Shown here one piece after another: positions 1-8,481 of a stretch of DNA of 64,000 bases. The stretch comes from Algiphilus sp. (GTDB lineage: Bacteria > Pseudomonadota > Gammaproteobacteria > Nevskiales > Nevskiaceae). Numbering within the stretch: position 1 is the stretch's first letter; the number at the start of each line of letters is the position of its first letter. The translations under genes were made by a program, and so were the position numbers. The notes under the pieces were generated by a model that was given only the letters and a program-made list of their open reading frames with translations, did not search any database and was not told where the DNA came from. The stretch spans positions 1 through 64,000 of the forward strand of contig NZ_JAGLEJ010000002.1 of assembly GCF_023145115.1 (NCBI RefSeq), written 5' to 3'.

Positions 1-1704
1 TCCGGGGATATAGGGGCAACTACAATCACCGACTCGCTGAGCCTGAACCTGGTGGGCATGCTGAACGACCAGTTCAACAGCAACTCGCTGTCCCAGGAGA
101 ACACCCGGCCGGCGGGGATTCTCGATCTCGGTGTTCCGGACGACCCGCTCGACCGCGTCTGGCACAACAACTATCAGGGCGGCAACGAGACCAGCAACGC
201 GCTCTACGGCGCCACGCTGGAATGGCTGACCGATTTCGCCGACATCAAGTTCATCTTCTCCGACAACAAGGCCGATGTCGACGAAGCCATGTACGACTTC
301 GACTCGACCCCGACCCAGCAGGCCTTCTTCTACAGCAACGACCAGTACAACTACCAGAAGACCTACGAGCTCCAGTTCGTTTCGAATGCGTCCACTCCGT
401 TCTCCGACACCTTCCAGTGGGCGGCGGGACTCTATCGCCTGGAAGGCGAGGGCGGCTTCGGCAGCCTGTACCTGGGGCTGAATCCGGCGGGCGTGCTGTC
501 GAACATCGTGGGCGCTCCGTATCTGCTCGATCGCATCGGTGGCCTGCTGGCACTGAACGGTCTCGGCAATCTGGCCAACACCATCCTCAACGGCACGCCC
601 GACGCCGTCCTCGGCAACGGCGGCATCCTCACCACCGAGTCGAACTCGGTGTACTTCCAGGGCACCTGGTTCGCGACCGACTGGCTGGACGTGACGCTGG
701 GCGCGCGCTATCAGGAAGAGACGCGCGGCATCACCAACAGTTATCTGGACGTGGTTCTGCCCACTGCCGGCACGCCGCCCAATGCCTACTACGACTCGGG
801 CAGTCAGGCGCAGAACATCCGGCTGGTCAACTTCAGCGCACCGGACCTGGTCGACCGGACCCTGTCGCCGCGGCTGGCGCTTCAGTTCCGCCTGTCGGAC
901 GACGTGCAGATCTATACCTCGGCGTCGCGCGCGTTCAAGAGCCCGACCTACAACATCGTCAACTTCTTCTCCAACCCGAACCCGGTCGACCGCGAGACCG
1001 CGACCTCCTACGAACTGGGCTGGAAGTCCGACCTCCTGGACGGCGCGCTCCGTCTCAATGCGGCGGCGTTCTATACCCAGATCGACGGCCTGTTGACGGC
1101 GGTCGTTTCGGTGACCTCCGGCGGCATCGTCTCCTTCCGCAACGCCGGCGAGGCCGAGATCAAGGGCGCCGAGATGGACATGACCTGGCAGCCGATGCCG
1201 AGCCGCAACCCCGGCCTGGCGATCGCGGCCAGCGCCACCTATCTCGACGGCAAGTACACCGACTACCCCAACGGCTCGGGTTTCGACGACACCACCGGTC
1301 TGTACTTCGGCGAGGACAGCCTGCTCCGCCTCGCGGGCCAGGGCGCGCGCGACTTCAGCGGCAACGACATCGTGCGCACGCCGGATCTCACCGCAAGCGT
1401 ATCGGTCAACCAGGCGATCGACGCGGGTCCGAACAGCTCGTTCGAGCTCGGCGTGGACTACTACTACAACAGCGGATTCAACACCACGGCACAGAACTCG
1501 CCGTTCTTCGAACAGGCCGCCTACGGATTGCTGGGTGGACGCATCGCGTACTTCTACGACCCCTGGGGCATTCAGGTCACGGCGTTCGTCGACAACGCAC
1601 TCGACGAGCAGTACGCCCAGGCCATCGTGCAGCACGACTTCGGCCGGACCGTGACACTGGCGCCGCCGCGGCTGTACGGCCTGCGCATGAAGTGGAGCTT
1701 CTGA
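1..1704 (+). CDS. TonB-dependent outer-membrane receptor, C-terminal part
   Basis: The reading frame is open from the first base, so the N-terminus (signal peptide, TonB box, plug) lies outside the window and 567 residues are visible. These are rich in alternating aromatic/polar stretches typical of a 22-strand beta barrel. Recognisable family blocks include the barrel strand around TLGARYQEE, the SPRLALQF / YTSASRAFKSPTYN region, ATSYELGWKSDLLDG and a final strand RLYGLRMKWSF ending in Phe, the usual outer-membrane C-terminal signature for BAM recognition. Members import siderophores, vitamin B12, oligosaccharides or other ligands using TonB energy; the substrate cannot be read from this part. 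It stops shortly before an OmpA-type gene on the same strand. Family assignment is firm, ligand unknown. Confidence 0.9.
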   Translation, partial: SGDIGATTITDSLSLNLVGMLNDQFNSNSLSQENTRPAGILDLGVPDDPLDRVWHNNYQGGNETSNALYGATLEWLTDFADIKFIFSDNKADVDEAMYDFDSTPTQQAFFYSNDQYNYQKTYELQFVSNASTPFSDTFQWAAGLYRLEGEGGFGSLYLGLNPAGVLSNIVGAPYLLDRIGGLLALNGLGNLANTILNGTPDAVLGNGGILTTESNSVYFQGTWFATDWLDVTLGARYQEETRGITNSYLDVVLPTAGTPPNAYYDSGSQAQNIRLVNFSAPDLVDRTLSPRLALQFRLSDDVQIYTSASRAFKSPTYNIVNFFSNPNPVDRETATSYELGWKSDLLDGALRLNAAAFYTQIDGLLTAVVSVTSGGIVSFRNAGEAEIKGAEMDMTWQPMPSRNPGLAIAASATYLDGKYTDYPNGSGFDDTTGLYFGEDSLLRLAGQGARDFSGNDIVRTPDLTASVSVNQAIDAGPNSSFELGVDYYYNSGFNTTAQNSPFFEQAAYGLLGGRIAYFYDPWGIQVTAFVDNALDEQYAQAIVQHDFGRTVTLAPPRLYGLRMKWSF

Positions 1705-1856
1705 TCATGCCCGGCCCGAACGGTTGTACCGGCCACAGCACCGGCTTGCGCGCGGCGACCCGCCGCATCACCCACGCGCTTTTCCGTCATGGGGCAGGCG
1801 CAACCGCTTGCCGGCTTCGCGACGGGACCCCCAACACCCACAAGGACGGGAATGCC

Positions 1857-3035
1857 ATGGACCAGCGCCGCTCCCCGAAACCGTTCCGCCAATGCCTGTC
1901 CGGAAGCATCGCGCTGGTCATCGCGTTCGGCACGGGCCCGGTCATCGCGGAACCGGCGGATGACTCCCCGTTGCTCGGCGGCTGGTACGCGGCGCCGATG
2001 GCCAGCTACATCAGGCCCGACAGCAACCGCGTGCTCGACGATGGCCTGGGCGGCACCCTGGCCGTGGGCTACCGGGTGAACCCCGCCTTCGCCGTCGAGC
2101 TCTACGGGGTCTATGGCAGTGCCGACCGGGAAGCGGCGCCCGACGGCTCCGCACGCATGGTCGGCGGCGGCATCGGGGCGCTGGCCTTCCTCGACGAACT
2201 GCTGCCCGGCGTGTATCTGCCGTTCGCGGTCGGTCATCTCGAGGTCGAGGACAACGGCGTCGGTGCCGAGCCCTACGATGGCCTCATGTTCGAGGCCGGC
2301 ATCGGCCATCTGCTGCCGCTGTCCTTCGGCCGGTACGACTTCGCCGTTCGGACCGAGGGGCGCTTCCGGCATCACAACGGTCAGGACGGTCGCCGTCTCG
2401 ACGAGGATGCCTCGGGTGCGCAGGATCTGATCGTGCATCTGGGCCTGCAGCTTCCCTTCGGCCTTGTTCCGGAACCGCCACCCCCGGAGCCGGTACGGGT
2501 CGTGGAGGCGACGCCGCCACCCGATGGCGACGCCGACGGCGTACCCGACGACGGTGACCAGTGTCCGGACAGCGCGACGGGCACGACCGTCGATGCAACG
2601 GGATGCGCGCCGCCGCCACCACCGCCGCCGGCATGCGGTCCGCAGGCCTCGGGCGGCATCGCGTTGACGGGATGTGCGGCGGGTGATGCGATCGTCCTGC
2701 GCGGGGTGCGTTTCGCGTCCGACCGCGCGGTGCTGGCGGCGGGTGCCGAACGGACCCTGGACGAGGTGGCGACGGCGCTCGCCGCGCATCCGGCAATCCG
2801 CATCGAGATCGGCGGGCATACCGACAGCCGCGGCGCGGACACCTACAACGCGCGCTTGTCGGCACGGCGGGCCGAAGCCGTACGCGATTACCTGACCGAT
2901 TCGGGCATCGCCGCCGACCGGCTGGTGACGCGGGGCTACGGCGAGGCGCGGCCGATCGCCGGCAACGATACCGAGGATGGGCGCAGCCTGAATCGCCGCG
3001 TGGAGCTCACCGTCCTGAGCGCGGCACCTTCGTGA
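1857..3035 (+). CDS. OmpA-family outer-membrane protein with peptidoglycan-binding domain
   Basis: A 392-residue protein. The start was chosen at the ATG preceded by AAGGA (1842-1846) and giving a signal peptide (about residues 1-31, cleavage near VIA-EP). An eight-stranded OmpA-like barrel follows (GWYAAPMASYI onward, to about residue 205). Then comes an acidic thrombospondin-type-3-like calcium-binding linker (DGDADGVPDDGDQCPDS, near 225-245), a short poly-Pro hinge, and a C-terminal OmpA/MotB domain (about 278-388) with the conserved IEIGGHTDSRGADTYN and LSARRAEAVRDYL segments that bind diaminopimelate in peptidoglycan. The role is probably structural anchoring of outer membrane to cell wall. 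The gap to the preceding receptor gene is about 150 bases, so co-transcription is possible but not shown. The family is clear; a specific porin function is not. Confidence 0.9.
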   Translation: MDQRRSPKPFRQCLSGSIALVIAFGTGPVIAEPADDSPLLGGWYAAPMASYIRPDSNRVLDDGLGGTLAVGYRVNPAFAVELYGVYGSADREAAPDGSARMVGGGIGALAFLDELLPGVYLPFAVGHLEVEDNGVGAEPYDGLMFEAGIGHLLPLSFGRYDFAVRTEGRFRHHNGQDGRRLDEDASGAQDLIVHLGLQLPFGLVPEPPPPEPVRVVEATPPPDGDADGVPDDGDQCPDSATGTTVDATGCAPPPPPPPACGPQASGGIALTGCAAGDAIVLRGVRFASDRAVLAAGAERTLDEVATALAAHPAIRIEIGGHTDSRGADTYNARLSARRAEAVRDYLTDSGIAADRLVTRGYGEARPIAGNDTEDGRSLNRRVELTVLSAAPS

Positions 3036-3140
3036 TCGCGCCACGGCAGCGCTCCGCATTGCCGGGTCGGGTGCGGGGCGCTGTCGCTCGCGGTGCATCG
3101 CAGGCCGGCGGCCCGCCATCCGCGGAGCGAAGGTCCGCCG

Positions 3141-3647
3141 TCAGTGTCGTTGCATCAGATAGTGGTACAGCGCACCGGCGAAATGGATGCCGATCAGGAT
3201 CGGCAGCAGCGTGCCGCCGGTGACGGCGTGGACGGTCTCTGCGGGTTCGTGGATGGCGTCGAACCGCGCGAGTGGAATGTAGACCTCGAACCACCCGAAC
3301 ACGTCGATGCCTTCCCCCTCGGTGAACAGGTAGAGCGGTCCGCTGACGACCAGCACGACCAGGGCGACGAGCAGAAGGCGGTGGGTCAGGCCGCCCGCGT
3401 AGCGCTCCAGAGCGCCCGCTTCGGGCCTGGGCGGGAACCCCTGCCAGAGCCGGTGCGTCACGCGCCACGCGACCACGATGAAGACGAAGAAGCCCAGTGC
3501 GATGTGCACATCCATGATGTAGCCACCCGATGACCGGTCCGGCGCCTCGTCGGCCATCAGGCCGAGGGTGAGCATGATGAACACGAGGATGGCCGTGACC
3601 CAGTGATTCAGGATCGACAGGCCGGAATATCGGGAGTGCGTTTCCAT
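3141..3647 (-). CDS. cytochrome b561, membrane di-heme electron carrier
   Basis: A 168-residue, four-helix membrane protein of the bacterial CybB/b561 family, which takes electrons from quinol or superoxide in the cytoplasmic membrane. The expected histidine ligands are visible: SILNHW (His15), MDVHIALG (about 47), VHAVTGG (about 137), and GIHFAGALYHYL near the C-terminus. Transmembrane segments are AILVFIMLTLGLM, ALGFFVFIVVAW, LLLVALVVLVVSGPLYL and GGTLLPILIGIHF. The ATG start gives the normal family length; the open frame extends upstream but without membrane-protein character. It stands alone between the convergently transcribed OmpA gene and the end of the large minus-strand operon. Its redox partner is unknown. 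Confidence 0.88.
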   Translation of the reverse strand: METHSRYSGLSILNHWVTAILVFIMLTLGLMADEAPDRSSGGYIMDVHIALGFFVFIVVAWRVTHRLWQGFPPRPEAGALERYAGGLTHRLLLVALVVLVVSGPLYLFTEGEGIDVFGWFEVYIPLARFDAIHEPAETVHAVTGGTLLPILIGIHFAGALYHYLMQRH

Positions 3648-3807
3648 ATCGGTCGGCAGGGCTCGGGTTGGATGATGGCGCGACGCGCGGGCGTTGTCCC
3701 GAGCGCGCGCGTTCGGGGAAATGGTGGCACAACCGTTCCTGTCCCGCGGGCCTCCGGGCGCGGTCGGCCTGAGGGCGGTGCGGCACGGTCGCGGGATGAC
3801 CGGACGG

Positions 3808-5595
3808 TCACGGCGCATGGTCGGCCGATTCCGGGAATCGCCAGTTCCCGGTGACCGGCGAATCGAATCGCGTCCTGGTCGACGGTGGCGCGCATCGCGG
3901 ATGCATCGCGGTGGTGTCGTACAGGCGCCATGCGCGTCGGTGGGCCACACCCAGATCGCGGCCGGCGTCGCCTGCAAAGCACGGCAGGTCGCTTTCGGCC
4001 GGCGCGATCAGGTAGCGATCCGGCGCTTCGGCCATCCATCGCCAGGCGTTCCGCGCCTGCTCTCCGGTCGTGGTGGCATGGCCGAAATGAGTCACGCGAT
4101 GCACAAGGAAGAGCAGCAGCGACTCGTTCCATCGCACCAGTCCGATCTCTGCTGTCGGCGGCACATGTGCGGCAACGGCGTCGGTCACGTTCCCGGGTGT
4201 TCGGAGTGGCTCGAGCGTGCGGTGGCCGAGCACGCCGAATGTTATCCAGACGCCGATGACGACCGCCAGCATGCGGGTCACCGCGGTGCGATGTCGTGTG
4301 CTCGCCAGCAGCACTGTCACCACGATGGCGAGCGCGATGCATGCCATGCCCAGCGGCAGGAGGTAACCGGGATCGGAGGTGTAGGCACCGATGCGCGCGA
4401 CCAGCGGTGGAAATCCCGCAACCGCCAGCAAGCCGGCGCCGGCGAGGACCAGTGCCACCCCGTGCAGGGCCGCGACGATCAGCCGCTCGGCCCCGCGATG
4501 CGGCGGCATCCCGGCGGTCAGGCAGGCCAGTGCCAGCGCGACGGCGGGAAGCGCCGGCAGGATGTAGACGCCGCGCTTGCCCGGACTGGCGGAGAAGAAC
4601 AGCAGCACCAGTCCGGCCCACGCCAGCAGCGCGACGGCACCGGGATTGCCGGGCATGCGGCGCAGGATCGGCTTCGCGTACGCGGCCGCGATCAGCCACA
4701 GCGGAAACCACAGGCCGGGGATCACGCTGGTCCCGAAGTAGTGCCAGGGCCGCAGGTGGGTCCAGGTGTCGGCGTAGCGCTCGGCCGTCTGCCGGAAGAG
4801 GATGTCGTCGCGGTAGGCGGTCAGCGCCGGGGTCGGATCCGCCGCGACCTGCCGCAGCATCGGCATCAGCCAGAGACCGACGACGGCAGCTGCCACCACC
4901 GGCCCCAGCAGGCAGCGCCAGCGCCAGACTCCTGGTGCGGCAATGCGCCCGCGCCAGGTCTGCCAGGCCACCGGCGCCAGCAGCAGGGCCGGGAGGAAGC
5001 CGACGCCCTTGGTGATGATGCCCAGCCCCATGAAGGCCCAGGCCGCGAAGTACCACCGCCAGGCCGGGCCGAGCACGAAGTGCCGGATCAGACCGTAGCA
5101 GCCCAGAGTGATCCAGCAGGCGACCATGGCGTCGATCTGCGCGTGCCGGGCCTGGAGCAGGAACTGCGGCGCGATCAGCAGCAGCACCGCTGCCTGACGG
5201 CCTGCCCGCACCGAGTGGAGTCGCGTCCCGAGGTCGAAGACGGCGGCGACCATCGTCATGCCGCAGAGCGCGCTGGGCAGCAGGAAGGCGATGCGCAGGT
5301 CGCCGACCAGTCGATGGCACAACGCGATCGCCCAGAAGAATACCGGCGGCTTGTCGGCATAGAGTTCGCCGCCGCGCATCGGGAACAGCCACCGGCCGGA
5401 GGCGACCATCTCGCGCACCACCTCGACGAAGCGCGGCTCGTCCGCGGGCCACGGCGAGCGCAGACCGATGCCCGCGACCATGCCCAGCATCGCCAGCAGC
5501 ACGACCGCCACCAGCCAGCTCGCGTAGTCGTCGGCGCGCAGCCGTTCCGCCAGTTGTCGCCAGCCGGCCGTGATCGTGGAGGCGAGCGCGTTCAG
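3808..5595 (-). CDS. ArnT/PMT-like lipid-linked sugar glycosyltransferase (GT-C), CTG start
   Basis: An integral membrane protein of about 595 residues resembling the ArnT / dolichyl-phosphate-mannose transferase (GT83/GT39) family, which moves a sugar from a polyprenyl-phosphate carrier to an acceptor on the periplasmic side. Seen: PWPADEPRFVEVVREM after the first membrane segment (the acidic DE motif of the first periplasmic loop), YADKPPVFFW, and about a dozen hydrophobic segments with a soluble C-terminal tail. No in-frame ATG occurs before residue 37, inside the first helix. The best start is CTG at 5595-5593, seven bases after a perfect GGAGG and overlapping the upstream TGA as CTGA, mirroring the ATGA/GTGA overlaps elsewhere in this operon. 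It is the last gene of the sigma-54 operon. Acceptor unknown; 4-amino-arabinose use is not implied. Confidence 0.82.
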   Translation of the reverse strand: MNALASTITAGWRQLAERLRADDYASWLVAVVLLAMLGMVAGIGLRSPWPADEPRFVEVVREMVASGRWLFPMRGGELYADKPPVFFWAIALCHRLVGDLRIAFLLPSALCGMTMVAAVFDLGTRLHSVRAGRQAAVLLLIAPQFLLQARHAQIDAMVACWITLGCYGLIRHFVLGPAWRWYFAAWAFMGLGIITKGVGFLPALLLAPVAWQTWRGRIAAPGVWRWRCLLGPVVAAAVVGLWLMPMLRQVAADPTPALTAYRDDILFRQTAERYADTWTHLRPWHYFGTSVIPGLWFPLWLIAAAYAKPILRRMPGNPGAVALLAWAGLVLLFFSASPGKRGVYILPALPAVALALACLTAGMPPHRGAERLIVAALHGVALVLAGAGLLAVAGFPPLVARIGAYTSDPGYLLPLGMACIALAIVVTVLLASTRHRTAVTRMLAVVIGVWITFGVLGHRTLEPLRTPGNVTDAVAAHVPPTAEIGLVRWNESLLLFLVHRVTHFGHATTTGEQARNAWRWMAEAPDRYLIAPAESDLPCFAGDAGRDLGVAHRRAWRLYDTTAMHPRCAPPSTRTRFDSPVTGNWRFPESADHAP

Positions 5596-6251
5596 GTAGC
5601 AGCCTCCGACGCGCGATCGCGCAGCAGGAGCGTGGCGCCGATCGCGAGCGCACCGAGCAGCAGCAGCACGCTGACGACCAGATGCTGCGCGTCGGAGAGC
5701 GCCACGCCCGCACCGGCGAAGGAGAAGATCAGCATCTGCGGCAGGTAGCCGATCGCGCTGCCGGCGAGGAAGGGCAGAGCGGGCACGCCGGCGGCGCCGG
5801 CGCACAGGTTGAGGGCGAGGTTGCTGCCCACCGGCATCAGCCGCAGCACGAGGACCTTGCGCAGGGTGTGATCGCGCAGGTGGCGCTCGATGCGCGCCAC
5901 CCGTTGGCCCAGTCGACCCCGTATCCATCGGTCGGCAATGCGGCGCGCCACGCCGTAGCTCAGCGCGCATCCGGCGAGTGTCACCGCGGTTCCCAGCAGT
6001 GCACCGCCCGGGCCGCCACTCACATAGCCGAGCGCAAAGGCGATCATCTGGCGGGGGCCGCCGACGGCCGTGAATGCCGCGCCACCGGTGAGCAGAACGG
6101 CCATGCCGCCGGCCCCGTGGACAGCGACGTACCGTTGCATCCACGCGCCGTCGTCGAAGTGCGTGAGCACTCCCTGCTGTGCGGCGACGGCGAGCAGTGC
6201 GAGCACGGCGGCGACCATGCCCCCGCGAAGCAGCCAGCTGCGCGCACTCAC
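5592..6251 (-). CDS. VTT/TVP38-DedA-like membrane protein
   Basis: A 219-residue membrane protein with the VTT (SNARE-associated/TVP38) domain: GGPRQMIAFALGYVSGG (entrance motif), TLAGCALSYGVAR, VLVLRLMPVGSNLALNLCAGAAG with the conserved R-x-x-P-x-G region, and FLAGSAIGYLPQMLIFSFAG. Relatives of the DedA/VTT superfamily act as lipid scramblases or undecaprenyl-phosphate translocases. The start is GTG at 6251, overlapping the upstream stop as GTGA, so translation is probably coupled to the glycosyltransferase before it. Sitting between a polyprenyl-phosphate glycosyltransferase and an ArnT-like GT-C enzyme, it may flip the carrier or the charged lipid. That role is inference; only the family is seen. 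Confidence 0.83.
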   Translation of the reverse strand: MSARSWLLRGGMVAAVLALLAVAAQQGVLTHFDDGAWMQRYVAVHGAGGMAVLLTGGAAFTAVGGPRQMIAFALGYVSGGPGGALLGTAVTLAGCALSYGVARRIADRWIRGRLGQRVARIERHLRDHTLRKVLVLRLMPVGSNLALNLCAGAAGVPALPFLAGSAIGYLPQMLIFSFAGAGVALSDAQHLVVSVLLLLGALAIGATLLLRDRASEAAT

Positions 6252-7024
6252 GGAGGGACGACCCGGTCTTCGCGCGCCACGGCGGCAAGCCTGGTGCGCT
6301 TCAGCAGCCAGAGCATGCCCGCGATATCCAGCAGGCCCGCCCACATCCGGTTCCAGGCGCCGTACTTCGAGCGACCGTGCAGGCGCGGGCGGTGCCCGAC
6401 TTCGCGGATATGCAGCGCGCCGCCCTGCCGACGGATGAGCGCTGGCAGGAAACGGTGCATGTGATCGAAGTAGGGAAGCGCCAGGAAGGTCGCGCGCGGG
6501 AACAGCTTCAGGCCGCAGCCGGTGTCGGGTGTGCGGTCCCGCAGAAGGGCACCGCGGAAGCGGTTGGCGATTCGCGACTGCCACCTGCGCCACGGGCCGT
6601 CGTGACGGTCCCGCCGGTAGCCCGCGATGCAGAACGACGCCTCGCCCAGAGTGCGGGCGAGGCGCAGCATGACCGGAATGTCGGCCGGGTCGTTCTGCCC
6701 GTCGGCGTCCAGCGTCGCGACCAGGGCGCCGCGTGCATGGCGGACACCGACGTGGAGCGCCGTGCTCTGTCCCGAGGGGCGGTCCAGCCGGATGGCGGTG
6801 AGCGTGCATTGCGCGAGGCCGCCCGCCCGGAGCGCCGCCTCGTAGGTGTCGTCGCTGCTGTGGTCGTCGACGACCACGATCTCGAAGGCGCAGAGGCCGT
6901 TCAGCGCGGCACCGATCTCCGTGACCAGGCCGGGCAGTGCCTGTGCCTCGTCCCGCGCGGGGAGCACCACCGACAGCTCCGGTCCGCTCAGCGCCGGTGC
7001 CGTGCGTGCGTCGTCAGTGTTCAT
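6248..7024 (-). CDS. GT2 polyprenyl-phosphate glycosyltransferase (DPM1/ArnC-like)
   Basis: A 258-residue GT-A enzyme. Visible motifs: LSVVLPARDEAQALPGLV at the start of the fold, FEIVVVDDHSSDDT (nucleotide binding), ATLDADGQNDP (the D-x-D metal site), DTGCGLKLFPR, and a C-terminal HGRSKYGAWNRMW block typical of dolichol/undecaprenyl-phosphate mannosyl- or aminosugar transferases. It should load a sugar from a nucleotide donor onto polyprenyl phosphate at the cytoplasmic face. There are no C-terminal transmembrane helices beyond one hydrophobic stretch (GLLDIAGMLWLL). The ATG start overlaps the upstream gene's stop by 11 bases. Its partners downstream (VTT protein, ArnT-like GT-C) form a plausible load, flip and transfer set. 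The sugar is unknown. Confidence 0.85.
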   Translation of the reverse strand: MNTDDARTAPALSGPELSVVLPARDEAQALPGLVTEIGAALNGLCAFEIVVVDDHSSDDTYEAALRAGGLAQCTLTAIRLDRPSGQSTALHVGVRHARGALVATLDADGQNDPADIPVMLRLARTLGEASFCIAGYRRDRHDGPWRRWQSRIANRFRGALLRDRTPDTGCGLKLFPRATFLALPYFDHMHRFLPALIRRQGGALHIREVGHRPRLHGRSKYGAWNRMWAGLLDIAGMLWLLKRTRLAAVAREDRVVPP

Positions 7025-7661
7025 CGAGCGCGGCAAGCGCGTCACGGGCCTCGGCTCGACGGCCTTCGTCGGCGATGCTGCGTCCGGGCCGGGCGGGTGC
7101 ATCGATGCTCGCCTGGAAGTGCTGGCGCGCCTCCGCAAAGCGCTTCCGGTCGCGCAGCAGCTGGCCGTAGAAGTAGTGCGCATCGATGCTGTCGGGGTTG
7201 ATGCGCAGGGCCTCCTGGAGATGGGCATCGGCCTTGTCCCTGTCGCCGAAGGACAGGGGCCAGCCGGGCACGTTGGCGTAGAGGCTGCCCAGCGAGGCCG
7301 GGATGGCGCCGTCCATCGCATCCGGATCGATCTCGCGGGCGGACAGCAGCAGCTCGCGCGCTTCGCGGACCTCGCCGAGCGCGGACAGACCGCCGGCGGC
7401 TGCCGCGTGCGTCGAGAGGATGATGGCGCGCCAGATGCGCGCCTCGGGGACATCGGGATGGCGCGCGAGCACATCGCTGCTGCGGTCGGCGAGCGCTTCC
7501 AGCGCGCTCTCGCGTTCAGCCTCGGGCACTACGTACTGCGCCCGCGCCCAGTCGCTCTGCAGCTGCGCAATCTCTTCCGGCGCGATCGCGGTCGCCGTGG
7601 CCGATGCGGACAGCAGCGCGAGCAGGATGATCAGGACGCGAGGATTCGGTATCGATGGCAT
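7014..7661 (-). CDS. secreted TPR-like protein
   Basis: 215 residues. An N-terminal signal sequence (LIILLALLSASATATA) implies export to the periplasm. The body is helical with TPR-like units, most clearly KADAHLQEALRINPDSIDAHYFYGQLL followed by RFAEARQHFQASIDAP, and an earlier pair around ALADRSSDVLARHPDVPEARIW. Proteins of this shape often act as scaffolds for envelope complexes; some relatives are annotated as TRAP-transporter-associated, but I do not see a specific family. It starts 7 bases after the short-chain dehydrogenase stop and overlaps the next glycosyltransferase, so it is inside the operon. It may be the periplasmic adaptor of whatever the operon builds. Confidence 0.75.
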   Translation of the reverse strand: MPSIPNPRVLIILLALLSASATATAIAPEEIAQLQSDWARAQYVVPEAERESALEALADRSSDVLARHPDVPEARIWRAIILSTHAAAAGGLSALGEVREARELLLSAREIDPDAMDGAIPASLGSLYANVPGWPLSFGDRDKADAHLQEALRINPDSIDAHYFYGQLLRDRKRFAEARQHFQASIDAPARPGRSIADEGRRAEARDALAALDEH

Positions 7662-7668
7662 GACGGGA

Positions 7669-8481
7669 TCACTCGTTGGCAGGGGCGGAGGGCCGGGCGA
7701 TCGCGTGCAGTTGTCGCGCCTGCCCGCGCAGGGCGCGGTCGATCAGTCGGGGGAACAGTGCGTTGAGCTTCATGAAGATGCGTTCGGCGAAACCGAAGAC
7801 GCGCCATCCGCGGTCGCGTTCCATGGTGGCCACGATGCCCAGCGCGACCGCTTCCGGCGTGTCGCGTGCCAGCTTCAGCGCCTCCGCTGCGCGGGCCGGT
7901 CCTCCGTCGTTGAGGGCGGTCTCCGTGTAACGGGGCGCGATGTAGGTCACCGTCACGCCGCTGCCGTGGAGCTCTCGGCGCAGTGCTTCGGAGAAGCCGC
8001 GCAGCGCGAACTTGCTGGCGGAGTAGGCCGCGTACATGGGAAAGGCGATGCTGCCGAACACCGAGCCGATGAAGATCAGTCGGCCGCTGCGGCGCTGGCG
8101 CATGGCCGGAAGCAGCTGCCGGGTGAGCCGCATCGCGGACAGCGTGTTGACCTGCCACAACCGGTCCAGGTGCGCGGGGTCGCCGGTGTCGAATGCACCG
8201 AACTGCATGACGCCCGCGCAGTGGATCACGGCATCGGGCACGGCCCGCTGCAGGCATGCGCGGCCGAGGCGCAGGCCGCCATCGGGCTGCGAGAGGTCGG
8301 CGGCGATGGTGTCGATGCCGGAATGCCCCGTGCGCAGCTCCGCGGCCAGCGACTCGAGCGCTTCGGGATCACGTCCGCTGAGGATCAGGTGCGCGCCGCG
8401 CCCGGCGAGCGCAAGGGCGAGCGCGCGACCGATGCCGCCGGTGGCGCCGGTGAGCAGGATGGTGGTGTCCGCGAGCTTCAT
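7669..8481 (-). CDS. short-chain dehydrogenase/reductase (SDR)
   Basis: A 270-residue classical SDR. Visible: the cofactor motif TGATGGIGRAL (residues 11-21), the D-L-S adenine-site loop (AADLSQPDG), HCAGVM (NAG-equivalent), catalytic Ser in FIGSVFGS (about 139) and the YSASK catalytic Tyr/Lys (about 152). The start was placed at the ATG that overlaps the previous stop as ATGA, rather than at a Met five codons upstream. The C-terminal extension (RIFMKLNALFPRLIDRALRGQ) is amphipathic, as in SDRs acting on lipid-like substrates. It probably reduces or oxidises an acyl-derived carbonyl made by the neighbouring ligase and diiron-type enzyme. The pathway is inferred from context; the enzyme class is certain. 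Confidence 0.9.
   Translation of the reverse strand: MKLADTTILLTGATGGIGRALALALAGRGAHLILSGRDPEALESLAAELRTGHSGIDTIAADLSQPDGGLRLGRACLQRAVPDAVIHCAGVMQFGAFDTGDPAHLDRLWQVNTLSAMRLTRQLLPAMRQRRSGRLIFIGSVFGSIAFPMYAAYSASKFALRGFSEALRRELHGSGVTVTYIAPRYTETALNDGGPARAAEALKLARDTPEAVALGIVATMERDRGWRVFGFAERIFMKLNALFPRLIDRALRGQARQLHAIARPSAPANE

Noticed and set aside
222..1856. Long open frame running through the receptor gene into the OmpA gene
   Set aside because: It is an Arg/Pro-rich out-of-frame reading of the TonB receptor; only the part after ATG 1857 has a signal peptide and OmpA motifs.
3721..3740. Possible second sigma-54 promoter (TGGCAC near 3725)
   Set aside because: The -12 element reads TTCC instead of TTGC and lies within the convergent/unrelated region without an appropriate downstream gene.
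3694..5748. 684-codon open frame on the opposite strand of the ArnT-like gene
   Set aside because: Shadow of high GC content: no motif, no Shine-Dalgarno, low-complexity Arg/Gly/Gln composition.
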